DNA from: Aeromonas finlandensis
Lineage (GTDB): Bacteria > Pseudomonadota > Gammaproteobacteria > Enterobacterales > Aeromonadaceae
Reading direction: 5' to 3'
DNA length: 64,000 nt
Assembly: GCF_000764645.1 (NCBI RefSeq)
Contig: NZ_JRGK01000031.1
Span: forward strand, 56,339 to 120,338
Shown here in pieces: positions 18,635 through 26,850 of the stretch; within the stretch, counting starts at the first letter, position 1, and every line of letters starts with the position of its first letter. The notes beneath the pieces are model-generated. The model searched no databases. It saw only the letters and a program-made list of their open reading frames with translations, and was not told the origin of the DNA. The position numbers and the translations under genes were made by a program.

Positions 18635-19216
18635 TTACTCTTCCAGGCTGATCCCGATATTGGAGACGCCATCCTGGGAGGCGAATGCTCTGATAGCCAG
18701 GATACGATCGCTGTCGCGTTCATGGGCAACCCGCTTGAGCAGTTCGACCTGGAACTCCAGCTCGGCTTCCATGTACTCGTGCTCGTAGAGCTCCTCTTCG
18801 GTCAGATCCCGCTCTTCCAGCAGTTCGATAAAACCGGCCACGGTACCGACTGACGCATGGCTGGCATCGTTGGCTTCTTCGCCAACCCGGCAGATCACCG
18901 AGTTGTAGGCGCAGCCCAGCGCAACGCAGGCATCCAGCGCGGGATAGGCGCCGTAGGATTCAAACTTGCGGGGATCCGGAATGTGAGACTCGAACTCTTC
19001 GAGAATGGCACCCAGATTGACCCGGGATCCCTTGACGGTGAGGTAGACCCACATCTGATCCAGCGCATGCCGGAAAGCGCCAGCATTGCCAAAGCCGGAG
19101 GCCTGGCTGAACAGGGCATAGTTGGGGTACATGCGCTCTGCCAGCGCCAGGGTGTAGACGGTCTGTTGCCAAGGCTGTAGCTCGGCCAGTCGCTTATAAA
19201 ACTTGTCACCAAACAC
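18635..19216 (-). CDS. yjaG: DUF416 protein, YjaG family
   Basis: A 193-residue cytoplasmic protein resembling E. coli YjaG: LAERMYPNYALFSQASGFG near the start, YPALDACVALGCAYNSV in the middle and SNIGISLEE at the end. The function of the family is unknown. The start appears to be GTG at 19216, with AGGA nine bases upstream. It is monocistronic, convergent with the CosR-like gene, and divergent from the dehydrogenase gene. Confidence 0.85.
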   Translation of the reverse strand: MFGDKFYKRLAELQPWQQTVYTLALAERMYPNYALFSQASGFGNAGAFRHALDQMWVYLTVKGSRVNLGAILEEFESHIPDPRKFESYGAYPALDACVALGCAYNSVICRVGEEANDASHASVGTVAGFIELLEERDLTEEELYEHEYMEAELEFQVELLKRVAHERDSDRILAIRAFASQDGVSNIGISLEE

Positions 19217-19378
19217 TGGAGTCGGATCCTTTGCAAAATGTGGGGCAGATTGTAGCCCACGAGGGGCGTGGCGAAAACGAAAAAGCGCCCTGGTCGGCTA
19301 TGTTGCGATATGAAGTCAGGTAAGATGGGTCGAGAGCGGCATCTTGTTGCGCCGCAAATTCTGATAAGGAACAAGAGT

Positions 19379-20323
19379 ATGAGCCAACGTACCCTTCTTT
19401 TGCTCAGCCAGGATAATGCTCACTACGAACGGCTGCTCAAGGCCGCCAACCTCCCCCATCTGCGCATTCTGCGGGCCGATAATCCGGGCGATGCCGAAAA
19501 ACTGATTGGCGAAGCCCATATTCTGATGGCCGAACCGGCCCGCGCCAAACCGCTGCTGCCCAAAGCCAACAAGCTGAGCTGGTTCCAGTCCACCTATGCG
19601 GGAGTCGATGTGCTGCTCGACCCTGACAGTCGCCGCGACTATCAGCTCACCAATGTGCGCGGCATCTTCGGCCCGCTGATGAGCGAGTACGTCTTTGGTC
19701 ATCTGCTCAGCCTGATGCGTCAAATTCCCCTTTATCGGGAGCAGCAGAAACAGCGGCTGTGGCAGAGTCACCCCTATCAGGGCCTCAAGGGGCGCACCAT
19801 GCTGATCCTGGGGACCGGCAGCATTGGCCAGCATATCGCCCACACCGGCAAACATTTTGGCATGAAGGTGCTGGGCATCAGCCGCAGCGGTCGGGAGCGG
19901 GCCGGGTTTGATCAGGTTTATCAGCTGCCAGCGCTCAACAAGATGCTGGCGCAAGCCGATGTCATCGTCAGCGTGCTGCCAGCCACCCGCGATACCCGTC
20001 ATCTGTTCAATGCCGCGCGCTTCGAATATTGCAAACCGGGCGCCATCCTGTTCAACGTTGGCCGCGGCAGCGCCGTTCACTCAGGCGATCTGCTCACTGC
20101 GCTGCGTACCGGCAAGCTGGCGATGGCGGTGCTGGATGTGTTCGAGCAGGAGCCGCTGCCCGCTGACAGTCCGCTGTGGGGACAACCCAACCTCATCGTC
20201 ACCCCCCACAACAGCGCCTACAGCTTTCCAGAGGATGTGGCCCAGATCTTTGTGCGCAACTACATCCGCTTTATCGATGGTCAGCCACTGGATGGCAAAA
20301 TCGACTTCGACAAGGGCTACTGA
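19379..20323 (+). CDS. D-isomer-specific 2-hydroxyacid dehydrogenase
   Basis: A 314-residue NAD(P)-dependent dehydrogenase. The Rossmann motif GTGSIGQH is near residue 142, and the catalytic triad is visible: Arg in FNVGRGSAVHSGDL, Glu in VFEQEPLP and His in VTPHNSAYSFPEDV. The family reduces 2-keto acids such as glyoxylate, hydroxypyruvate or phenylpyruvate; the sequence does not decide the substrate. The frame opens 37 codons earlier, but the ATG at 19379 follows AAGGA and gives the family N-terminus. Confidence 0.85.
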   Translation: MSQRTLLLLSQDNAHYERLLKAANLPHLRILRADNPGDAEKLIGEAHILMAEPARAKPLLPKANKLSWFQSTYAGVDVLLDPDSRRDYQLTNVRGIFGPLMSEYVFGHLLSLMRQIPLYREQQKQRLWQSHPYQGLKGRTMLILGTGSIGQHIAHTGKHFGMKVLGISRSGRERAGFDQVYQLPALNKMLAQADVIVSVLPATRDTRHLFNAARFEYCKPGAILFNVGRGSAVHSGDLLTALRTGKLAMAVLDVFEQEPLPADSPLWGQPNLIVTPHNSAYSFPEDVAQIFVRNYIRFIDGQPLDGKIDFDKGY

Positions 20324-20349
20324 CTCTCATTGCGCACATTGCGCATGCA

Positions 20350-20381
20350 AAAAGGCCCCGCCAATCTGGCGGGGCCTTTTC
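20350..20381. terminator. Bidirectional terminator between the dehydrogenase gene and mepM
   Basis: AAAGGCCCCGCC / GGCGGGGCCTTT with a short loop and T-runs on both strands, between two convergent genes. Confidence 0.85.
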
Positions 20382-20404
20382 ATTTCAGGCAGTGACGACA
20401 GGTA

Positions 20405-21742
20405 TCAACCTGCGGCCAGCTCCTTGCGGTAGCTCTTCACCTTGGCCAGGAACTGACGACGCTCCTTGCCGCTCAGCGGTTCAGCCATCGGCAACTTGGC
20501 GGTCATGGCATTGACCGGGCGGTTGTTGATCCGCAGCTCGTAGTGCAGGTGGGCACCGGTCGAGCGACCGGTGTTGCCGGAGAGGCCAATCTTGTCGCCC
20601 ATCTTGACCCGCTGGCCCGGCTTGACCAGCAGCTTGCTCAGGTGCAGATAGCGGGTCGCCAGGGTGCGGCCATGTTTGATAACCACATAGGTGCCTGCCA
20701 ACGGGTGGCTGGTCGCCTTCTGGACGACACCATCACCGGTCGCCAACACCGGCGTGCCGATAGGCAGAGCAAAGTCGGTCCCCTCGTGGGGGCGAATGGC
20801 GCCGGTCACCGGATGCTTGCGCGCGGGGTTGAAATTGGAGCTGATCCGGTAGCGACTGTGGGTCGGATAACGACGGAAACCACGCTCCAGACTGTTACCC
20901 TGACCGTCATAGTAGTTGCCGTCCTCAGAGAGCCAGGCCGAGACAGTTTTGCCCTGACTGGTCACTTCAACCCCCAGCAGCTGACTGTTGCCGGTGCTCT
21001 TGCCCTCGACCGTCTCCTGACGCACCAGTACCTCGAACTTGTCACCCTTCTGCAGGTCCTGGGCAAAATTCATCCGCCACTGGAACAGGTTGGCAATTTT
21101 CTGGATGTGAGTGGCCGGAATGCCAGCATTGCGGGCGCTGACATAGAAACTGCCATTGATCACCCCGTTGTAACGCTGTGGCTGCCACTCCACCTTCTCG
21201 TTAATCATCGAGGAGGTATAGGCATCATCACTGCGTGCCATCACCAAGGTCTGTTTGATGTTCAAGCGGATCTTTAGCTGTTGCAGGATGTTGTCCTGAT
21301 CGATCAACAGCTCGATGTTCTGTCCCGGCTTGAGACTCGCCAGATAGTTCTTGTTGTCCGCATCCAGCACCTTGTAGAGGGTGGTAGTTGATAGCCCCAG
21401 ATTGTTGAAAATAGCGGTCAGGTTTTCGCCATTGCGAACCCGATAATCCTGCCACTGCGGGGTGCTATCAACCGGAATGTCATCCTCGGTGGCACTTTGG
21501 TCGACCAGTTCATGGTCGGGGATTTCGTTAAAATCGGTGTTGTTTTCGTTGGTTGCGGTACCGGCGGTATCGATGGGCAACTCAAGACGCAGCGGCCGCT
21601 CCAGGATGTCACCCGGAGCTGGCAATAATGCCACTGCTGACAGGGTCATGGCCGTCAGCATCAGCATGGCGTAGAAGTGTTTGCGGGGAACCGGTGGTTC
21701 CCAATTGGTAGCCTGTACTACCAAGGGACGGAGACGTTTCAT
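20405..21742 (-). CDS. mepM: Murein DD-endopeptidase MepM (M23 family, LysM-containing)
   Basis: A 445-residue peptidoglycan hydrolase that cuts D-Ala-mDAP cross-links so new material can be inserted. An N-terminal membrane anchor (about 20-40) precedes a LysM-like/OapA region (WQDYRVRNGENLTAIFNNLGLS), a middle domain, and an M23 lysostaphin-like domain with the zinc ligands in HEGTDFALPIGTP and HLHYELRINN. In E. coli, mepM borders the znu genes; here the Lap-like locus lies between mepM and znuA. Confidence 0.9.
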   Translation of the reverse strand: MKRLRPLVVQATNWEPPVPRKHFYAMLMLTAMTLSAVALLPAPGDILERPLRLELPIDTAGTATNENNTDFNEIPDHELVDQSATEDDIPVDSTPQWQDYRVRNGENLTAIFNNLGLSTTTLYKVLDADNKNYLASLKPGQNIELLIDQDNILQQLKIRLNIKQTLVMARSDDAYTSSMINEKVEWQPQRYNGVINGSFYVSARNAGIPATHIQKIANLFQWRMNFAQDLQKGDKFEVLVRQETVEGKSTGNSQLLGVEVTSQGKTVSAWLSEDGNYYDGQGNSLERGFRRYPTHSRYRISSNFNPARKHPVTGAIRPHEGTDFALPIGTPVLATGDGVVQKATSHPLAGTYVVIKHGRTLATRYLHLSKLLVKPGQRVKMGDKIGLSGNTGRSTGAHLHYELRINNRPVNAMTAKLPMAEPLSGKERRQFLAKVKSYRKELAAG

Positions 21743-22002
21743 CCGCTATCCTGTATTTAGCTCTAAAGAATGTAAGTTGCGATGTCAGTTGTGACAAAAG
21801 CGTATAAGACTGTTTTTTGGACAAACAAAGTTACAAATAGTTCATTGCAATCTGCATGAACCTCACATTTTATGCATAACCTGTCCAGATGGGCAGAAAT
21901 GATCGTCTTTTTTAACCATTTTTTCCTATTTTTAAGAACCTAGTCGGACTCAATGCCGCATTAAAAATGCAAATGTTGCGATAATTTTTCCATGGAGTGG
22001 AT

Positions 22003-23301
22003 ATGACGTTATCAAAACTGTTACGCAGGATAATTCTTGTTCTGTTTCTGATTGGTGCGGTTCTGCTCTTCGCTCTGGAGGTCTCAACTGTCCGTCAGTC
22101 CATTCTCGATCAGATGTCAGCCAATCTGGAAACCGCCATCACTGCCCTTGGCCTGGTCTTGCAAGGGACCTTGTTAAATGACGACAAGGTGCTGGCAGAG
22201 ACCATCGTCAATGCCATGTTTGATGGCGGCTTCGTCAGCTCGGTCACCCTGATTGATCCCGATGGCCAGTTGCTGTTCCAGAAAGTGTTCCACTCTGCCC
22301 AGCAAAATGTTCCAGGCTGGCTTCCCTCGGTTATCGGCATACCTCCGGTCAAGGTTGAACAAGAGTTGACCGATGGCTGGCGTATGTTGGGCACTCTGAC
22401 GCTGGAAGGACATAGTGGTTACGCCTACCAGCATCTATGGAATGCCATCAGCCGCACCGGGCTGGCCCTGCTGACAGGGCTCGTCGTGTTCACCCTGATC
22501 ATCTCCTGGATCTGCAAACGCCTGCTGCAACCACTGGAGCAGATCAACCTGCAGTTGATCCGGATCCGCAAACACCAGTTCAACAGCACTCTGCCCACCC
22601 CCTGGCTGCAGGACCTCAAAGAGGTGGCTCTCTCCATCAACCAACTGGTCTCTGAACGCAAGCGGGATCTGTTGCAACAACGACTCAAGATCACCCAGCT
22701 GGGAAAACAGCTGTCACTGACTACTCCGCAGCCGCTGCAAGGGCTAAGTCCGTTGCCGGAAGGGGGACAACTACAAAAATTTGTCTCAACCCAAGGGGAT
22801 ATAGCCCTCTATCAGCGCTTTTTGCCCAACCAGCCCCTCGGTGCCGACAGTGATCTCGCGACCATCCAGAGCGCTCTGCAACAGTGGCAGCACTCCCACA
22901 TAGAGGGGATCTTGCTGCCACTATCCCTGCTCAATCACCCGCAATGGTCAGAGATCGCCCCCCTGCTGAGCCAGGGCCGAGGTAAAATGCTGGATTGGCG
23001 CTGGGATGTGGCCACGTTCCCCTCCCACGGCCAGTCCACATTGGTTGCGCTACAGGAACAGGGGTGTGAGCTCGCCTTCAGCGCCATTCCTCTGAATACA
23101 GACACTTTCAATCAGCTCGACCCGCTCAATCCCATCTTTATCAGCTGCCAACTGACTGATGCGCCGCTCTACTGGAATCTGCTCTCCCAGACCATGCATG
23201 CCGCAGGTTATACCCTGCTGGCGGAGTCAGGAGAGTGCAGCGATATCGACAAACTGCGGACCTGGGGCATTGATGGTTATGCCAAGGAGATTTCGTTATG
23301 A
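22003..23301 (+). CDS. LapD-like membrane receptor lacking GGDEF, with decayed EAL domain
   Basis: A 432-residue inner-membrane protein: TM1 at about 8-28, a periplasmic domain at 29-150, TM2 at 151-171 and a HAMP region to about 225. The periplasmic domain resembles Pseudomonas LapD (FDGGFVSSVTLIDPDG, NVPGWLPSVIGI, DGWRMLGTLTL) and keeps a tryptophan (Trp126) where LapD has the LapG-contacting Trp125. No GGDEF domain follows. Residues 240-432 fit the EAL fold of LapD, including a terminal YTLLAESGE, but the EAL motif, the KID lysine and other nucleotide ligands are lost. The ATG at 22003 has GGAG five bases upstream. It overlaps the next gene by four bases. Cyclic di-GMP binding is unlikely (inference). 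Confidence 0.75.
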   Translation: MTLSKLLRRIILVLFLIGAVLLFALEVSTVRQSILDQMSANLETAITALGLVLQGTLLNDDKVLAETIVNAMFDGGFVSSVTLIDPDGQLLFQKVFHSAQQNVPGWLPSVIGIPPVKVEQELTDGWRMLGTLTLEGHSGYAYQHLWNAISRTGLALLTGLVVFTLIISWICKRLLQPLEQINLQLIRIRKHQFNSTLPTPWLQDLKEVALSINQLVSERKRDLLQQRLKITQLGKQLSLTTPQPLQGLSPLPEGGQLQKFVSTQGDIALYQRFLPNQPLGADSDLATIQSALQQWQHSHIEGILLPLSLLNHPQWSEIAPLLSQGRGKMLDWRWDVATFPSHGQSTLVALQEQGCELAFSAIPLNTDTFNQLDPLNPIFISCQLTDAPLYWNLLSQTMHAAGYTLLAESGECSDIDKLRTWGIDGYAKEISL

Positions 23302-24239
23302 CAAAGTGCGCTTTGCTGTTGGCTCTGTTTTGGCAACCCGCCCTGATGGCCGAGTCCATCACCATTGGCACCGGAGGTGAAAAGGGGATCTATCACCAGA
23401 TAACCAAAGAGTTCTGTCACCTAGCTCATGATGTCGACCCACAACTTGCATGCAAGTTACAAGCGACATCGGGCTCAATAGAAAATCTGCAACTGCTGAA
23501 AAACGGCGAGGTCTCCTATGCCATGGTGCAGTCAGACTGGCTATATCAAGCCCACCAGGGGACAGGCCCCTTTACCGGACAACAGCAGCCCGAACTACGC
23601 GCGTTGTTTGCCTCCCATGCAGAACCCTTCACCATCGTGATCCGTGCCGACGGCGATATCACCTCACTGGAACAGCTCAAACTCGCCCCCATCGACATGG
23701 GGTTGAAGGGGTCTGGCACTCGCCAAACCGCGCTGGCACTGTTCAAGATACTGGGAGCGAAAGAGCCAGACCTCGACCTGAAGAGCATGGCCAACCTGCC
23801 GGATGCGCTCTGCAGCAAGCAGATCGACGCATTTGCACTGGTGATGGGGCACCCGAACCGGATCGTGCTCGACACTGCCAAACGATGTGCCATTAGCTTT
23901 CTCCCCATCGAAGGGGCTGTTCGAGATGAGTTGCTCAAAGGGGTCAAATACTACCAGCGCAGTCAGGTTCCCGCCCGAATCTACCCTGGCAATCTGAAAG
24001 CCACTCCGACCTTTGCCATCGCCGCCACCCTGGTCACCAATGCAGCAACCCCGGATGAAGCAGTCTATCGCCTGACCAAAGCTATGCTGACCCAGCAGAC
24101 CAAGTTCAATGAACAAACCTACGGTTACGCCAACATGTTTCACCGGGCACGCAATAAAACCGGCCCGGTGCTGAGCATTGAACAGCATCCGGGCGCGGCG
24201 AAATATTTCGAGGAGTTGAAAGCGGCGGGCAAGCTATAG
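23298..24239 (+). CDS. TAXI-family (TRAP-associated) periplasmic solute-binding protein
   Basis: A 313-residue precursor with a signal peptide ending ALMA. The mature start ITIGTGGEKGIYHQITKEFC is diagnostic of TAXI binding proteins, and QATSGSIENLQLL, MVQSDWLYQA and DMGLKGSGTRQTA are typical ligand-pocket stretches. TAXI proteins usually serve TRAP transporters, but no permease gene is nearby. The ATG lies inside the receptor's stop (ATGA), so the two are translationally coupled. The natural reading is a periplasmic ligand sensor for the LapD-like receptor. Ligand unknown. Confidence 0.87.
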   Translation: MTKCALLLALFWQPALMAESITIGTGGEKGIYHQITKEFCHLAHDVDPQLACKLQATSGSIENLQLLKNGEVSYAMVQSDWLYQAHQGTGPFTGQQQPELRALFASHAEPFTIVIRADGDITSLEQLKLAPIDMGLKGSGTRQTALALFKILGAKEPDLDLKSMANLPDALCSKQIDAFALVMGHPNRIVLDTAKRCAISFLPIEGAVRDELLKGVKYYQRSQVPARIYPGNLKATPTFAIAATLVTNAATPDEAVYRLTKAMLTQQTKFNEQTYGYANMFHRARNKTGPVLSIEQHPGAAKYFEELKAAGKL

Positions 24240-24908
24240 CTGACGACGGGGAGAGCGCAGTTGCTCGCTGGAGAAACGGGTCTTCATCGATGTCCACTGC
24301 GCCAAACGATCAGCACTCCCCGCCAGGGTCCCTTCCCGGCGTGACTTCATGATCCAGATGCTCTTGGCATCAAAACTGTAAACGGGAATGAGATCGGTAC
24401 GCTTGCTGCCGGGCAGGATCCGGCTGTTGATATTGTCGAGCACCAGCGGATCAGCCTTGGGAGTCGGGAAGTAGAGCGTCACCATGTGGAACTGGTTGTA
24501 ACGCACAGCCTTGACGTAGGCCAGCCGCAGCTTCTTCTCATCCACCCCCAGCTCCATCAGGGTGTAGTACTTGGAGATGCTGTAATCCTCGCAATCCCCA
24601 CCCCGGGCACCGATGAATTCCAGCGGATTGGCCCAGTAGTCCTCATCCCCCCACAGCTTGGGATCCTCGCTGTAGGTCAGATTGTTGAAGTAGTTGTTCA
24701 CCAGCTCGACCTTCTGCTGGTCGGTAGTGCCGGCTCTGGGGGTCAACAGGCGAGAGAAGGCCTCGGCTCGCTGAATGGCGCGGCCGCCATACACTTCCTG
24801 CAGTTTGGCCCGCAGATCCGGGCTGGCAATATATTCAGAGAGGCGAGAGGCCTGCACGCTGGCACAACATAGCGCCATCGTGCAGGCAGGGATCAACAAC
24901 CATTTCAT
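24234..24908 (-). CDS. lapG: LapG-type periplasmic cysteine protease (BTLCP family)
   Basis: A 224-residue precursor with a signal peptide ending ASVQA. The bacterial transglutaminase-like cysteine protease triad is present: Cys106 in GGDCEDYS, His141 in NQFHMV and Asp158 in LVLDN. The Asp and Glu flanking the cysteine match the calcium ligands of LapG. LapG cleaves the N-terminal anchor of LapA-type giant adhesins and releases cells from surfaces when LapD does not hold it. The start at 24908 has GGAG eight bases upstream. It converges on the TAXI gene with a six-base overlap. No adhesin or type I secretion ATPase genes are in the window. Confidence 0.88.
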   Translation of the reverse strand: MKWLLIPACTMALCCASVQASRLSEYIASPDLRAKLQEVYGGRAIQRAEAFSRLLTPRAGTTDQQKVELVNNYFNNLTYSEDPKLWGDEDYWANPLEFIGARGGDCEDYSISKYYTLMELGVDEKKLRLAYVKAVRYNQFHMVTLYFPTPKADPLVLDNINSRILPGSKRTDLIPVYSFDAKSIWIMKSRREGTLAGSADRLAQWTSMKTRFSSEQLRSPRRQL

Positions 24909-24975
24909 AGCTGACACTCCATGTCAGATGCTGGAGGTCAGTATAGTCTGTCTCGATATCAGCCTCAGCCAGACA

Positions 24976-25971
24976 TCAGCGACACTGCGCAAAAGCGGCT
25001 GCCAGCTGATCCATAAACTGGGGATAACCATCCGGACCGAGCGGTACCTGCTCACCCACCTCGTCCAGCAGCAGCACCTTGGCACCGGTATTACGGGCAA
25101 CCGACTCAATCACTGCGGGGGAGAATTGCGGCTCGGCATAGATGCAGCTCGCCTGCTTCTCTTCCAAAGCCTTGCGAATATCCACCAGCGTCTTGGCGCC
25201 TGGGCGACGCTCCGGACTCACGGTGAAGTGACCTTTTGAACTCATGCCGTAGTGGCGCTCCCAGTATCCATACGCCTCGTGGAATACAAAGTATCCCTTC
25301 TGGTTCACCGCCTTCATCTGGTCGGCAATCACCTTGTCCTTGGCATCCACCTTGGCATCAAAAGCCGCCAGGTTGGCGTCATAGCGGGCCTGATTGGCCG
25401 GATCCAGCTTGCCCAATTCGCTCGCGATCGCCTTGGCAATCACCTTGGCCTGCGTCGGGCCAAGCCAGATATGGGGATCGACCCCTTCGTGATGATGTCC
25501 CTCATGCCCTTCATCATGATCATGGTCACCGTGCTCGTGGGCGACATGGCCATGATCGTGATCATCATGATCATGGTCACCGTGCTCGTGGGCGACATGG
25601 CCATGATCGTGATCATCATGATCATGGGAGTCATGGCTATCCTGAGTCGCGTAGTTGAACAGCGGCATCCCCTCAACCTGAGTCAGGGTCAGTTTATGTG
25701 GATGATTGGCCAGCGGCTTGGCCATAAAGCCTTCCAGCTCAGGGCCAACCCACACAACCAGATTGGCACTGTTGATGCTGCGAATATCGGAGGGACGCAG
25801 GGAGAAATCGTGAGGAGAAGCGCCGGTCGGCAGCAATACCTTGGGCTCGCTCACCCCGTCAGTGATCGCAGCTGCGATGAAACCGAGTGGCTTGATGGTG
25901 GTCAGCACCTCAAGAGCTCGGACAGGCAAACTCACCGCCAGCAAGGCAGTGAAAAACGCAATTATTCTCAT
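24976..25971 (-). CDS. znuA: Zinc ABC transporter periplasmic binding protein ZnuA
   Basis: A 331-residue zinc-binding lipocalin-independent cluster A-I protein. The signal peptide ends VRA; zinc ligands are expected at His54 (GASPHDF), His167 (DPHIWLGP), the histidine of FHEAYGYW and a C-terminal aspartate. A long His/Asp/Glu-rich loop at about 113-161 carries two copies of a 17-residue repeat, which is typical in kind but unusually regular. It is divergent from znuCB with Zur-box-like sites between. ZnuA delivers zinc to the ZnuB permease. Confidence 0.93.
   Translation of the reverse strand: MRIIAFFTALLAVSLPVRALEVLTTIKPLGFIAAAITDGVSEPKVLLPTGASPHDFSLRPSDIRSINSANLVVWVGPELEGFMAKPLANHPHKLTLTQVEGMPLFNYATQDSHDSHDHDDHDHGHVAHEHGDHDHDDHDHGHVAHEHGDHDHDEGHEGHHHEGVDPHIWLGPTQAKVIAKAIASELGKLDPANQARYDANLAAFDAKVDAKDKVIADQMKAVNQKGYFVFHEAYGYWERHYGMSSKGHFTVSPERRPGAKTLVDIRKALEEKQASCIYAEPQFSPAVIESVARNTGAKVLLLDEVGEQVPLGPDGYPQFMDQLAAAFAQCR
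25513..25629. repeat. 51-bp tandem repeat inside znuA (His-rich loop)
   Basis: Two identical 51-base units start at 25513 and 25564, and a third partial unit at 25615 runs about 13 bases. Each unit codes 17 residues rich in His and Asp, so copy-number change keeps the frame. Confidence 0.9.
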
Positions 25972-25999
25972 TGATGAATCTCGTCAGGGGGTGAGTATG

Positions 26000-26012
26000 T
26001 GATAATATAACA
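26000..26012. promoter_or_regulatory. Candidate Zur box 1
   Basis: TGATAATATAACA resembles the core of the gammaproteobacterial Zur palindrome and lies nearest znuA. Confidence 0.6.
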
Positions 26013-26022
26013 GTCGCTTTTT

Positions 26023-26035
26023 GTTATATTATAAC
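26023..26035. promoter_or_regulatory. Candidate Zur box 2
   Basis: GTTATATTATAAC is a perfect Zur-type palindrome except for its central base and nearly equals the E. coli znu operator core. It lies in the divergent znuA/znuC promoter region, 30 bases before the znuC ATG. Confidence 0.75.
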
Positions 26036-26064
26036 TCTCACTGGCTGTAAACCCCGGAGTTGTC

Positions 26065-26829
26065 ATGAGCCAATTGGTGGAGCTGAAAGAGGTCTCTCTC
26101 TCGTTTGATGGACGTTCTGTGCTCGACAAGGTCTCCTTTACCCTCAATAAAGGCAAAATTACCACCCTGGTCGGCCCCAACGGGGCGGGCAAGAGCACCC
26201 TGAGCAAGCTGGTGCTGGGTCTACTCACCCCGGATTCTGGCAAGATCACCCGCAGCCGCGATCTGCGGGTCGGCTATGTGCCTCAGCGCCTCTATCTGGA
26301 TCCCACCCTGCCGTTGACGGTACGCCGCTTCCTGCAACTGGGCAAAAACAGCCGCCTCTCCATCGAGGAGGCGCTGGCCCGGGTGGGCGCAGAGGGATTG
26401 CTGGAGAACCGGATGCAAAAACTCTCCGGCGGTGAGATGCAGCGTGTGCTGCTGGCTCGCGCCCTGCTGGTGAAACCCGAGCTGCTGGTGTTGGATGAAC
26501 CGGTGCAGGGGGTGGATATCAACGGCCAGATCGAGCTCTATGCCCTGATCGGCAAACTGGCCGCCGAATTCAATTGCGCCGTGCTGATGGTCTCCCACGA
26601 TTTGCATCTGGTGATGGCCAGCACCCACGAGGTGATCTGCCTCAATCGCCACGTCTGCTGTCATGGCGAGCCGGAAAGTGTGGCGCGCCACCCCGAATTT
26701 GCCCGCCTGTTCGGGCGACCGGAGCAGGAGGTGCTGGCGGTCTATACCCATCATCACCACTGCGACGGCGAACACCATCATCATGAACCGCAGGCCCCCG
26801 TCATCCGCCTGCCCTCCCGCAATCAATAA
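26065..26829 (+). CDS. znuC: Zinc ABC transporter ATP-binding protein ZnuC
   Basis: A 254-residue ABC ATPase. Walker [10 protein letters not shown] is at 37-45, the signature [16 protein letters not shown] is in the middle, and Walker B ELLVLDEP and the switch histidine in MVSHDLHLV follow. The C-terminus is histidine-rich ([13 protein letters not shown]), as in other ZnuC proteins, and may sense or bind zinc. It is the first gene of znuCB, 21 bases before znuB, downstream of the Zur-box-like sites. Confidence 0.93.
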   Translation: MSQLVELKEVSLSFDGRSVLDKVSFTLNKGKITTLVGPNGAGKSTLSKLVLGLLTPDSGKITRSRDLRVGYVPQRLYLDPTLPLTVRRFLQLGKNSRLSIEEALARVGAEGLLENRMQKLSGGEMQRVLLARALLVKPELLVLDEPVQGVDINGQIELYALIGKLAAEFNCAVLMVSHDLHLVMASTHEVICLNRHVCCHGEPESVARHPEFARLFGRPEQEVLAVYTHHHHCDGEHHHHEPQAPVIRLPSRNQ

Positions 26830-26850
26830 CGTACCCGACAGGATCATCAA

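Noticed and set aside
25513..25629. Tandem repeats resembling a short CRISPR array
   Set aside because: The units are contiguous with no spacers and are in frame within znuA, encoding a His-rich loop.
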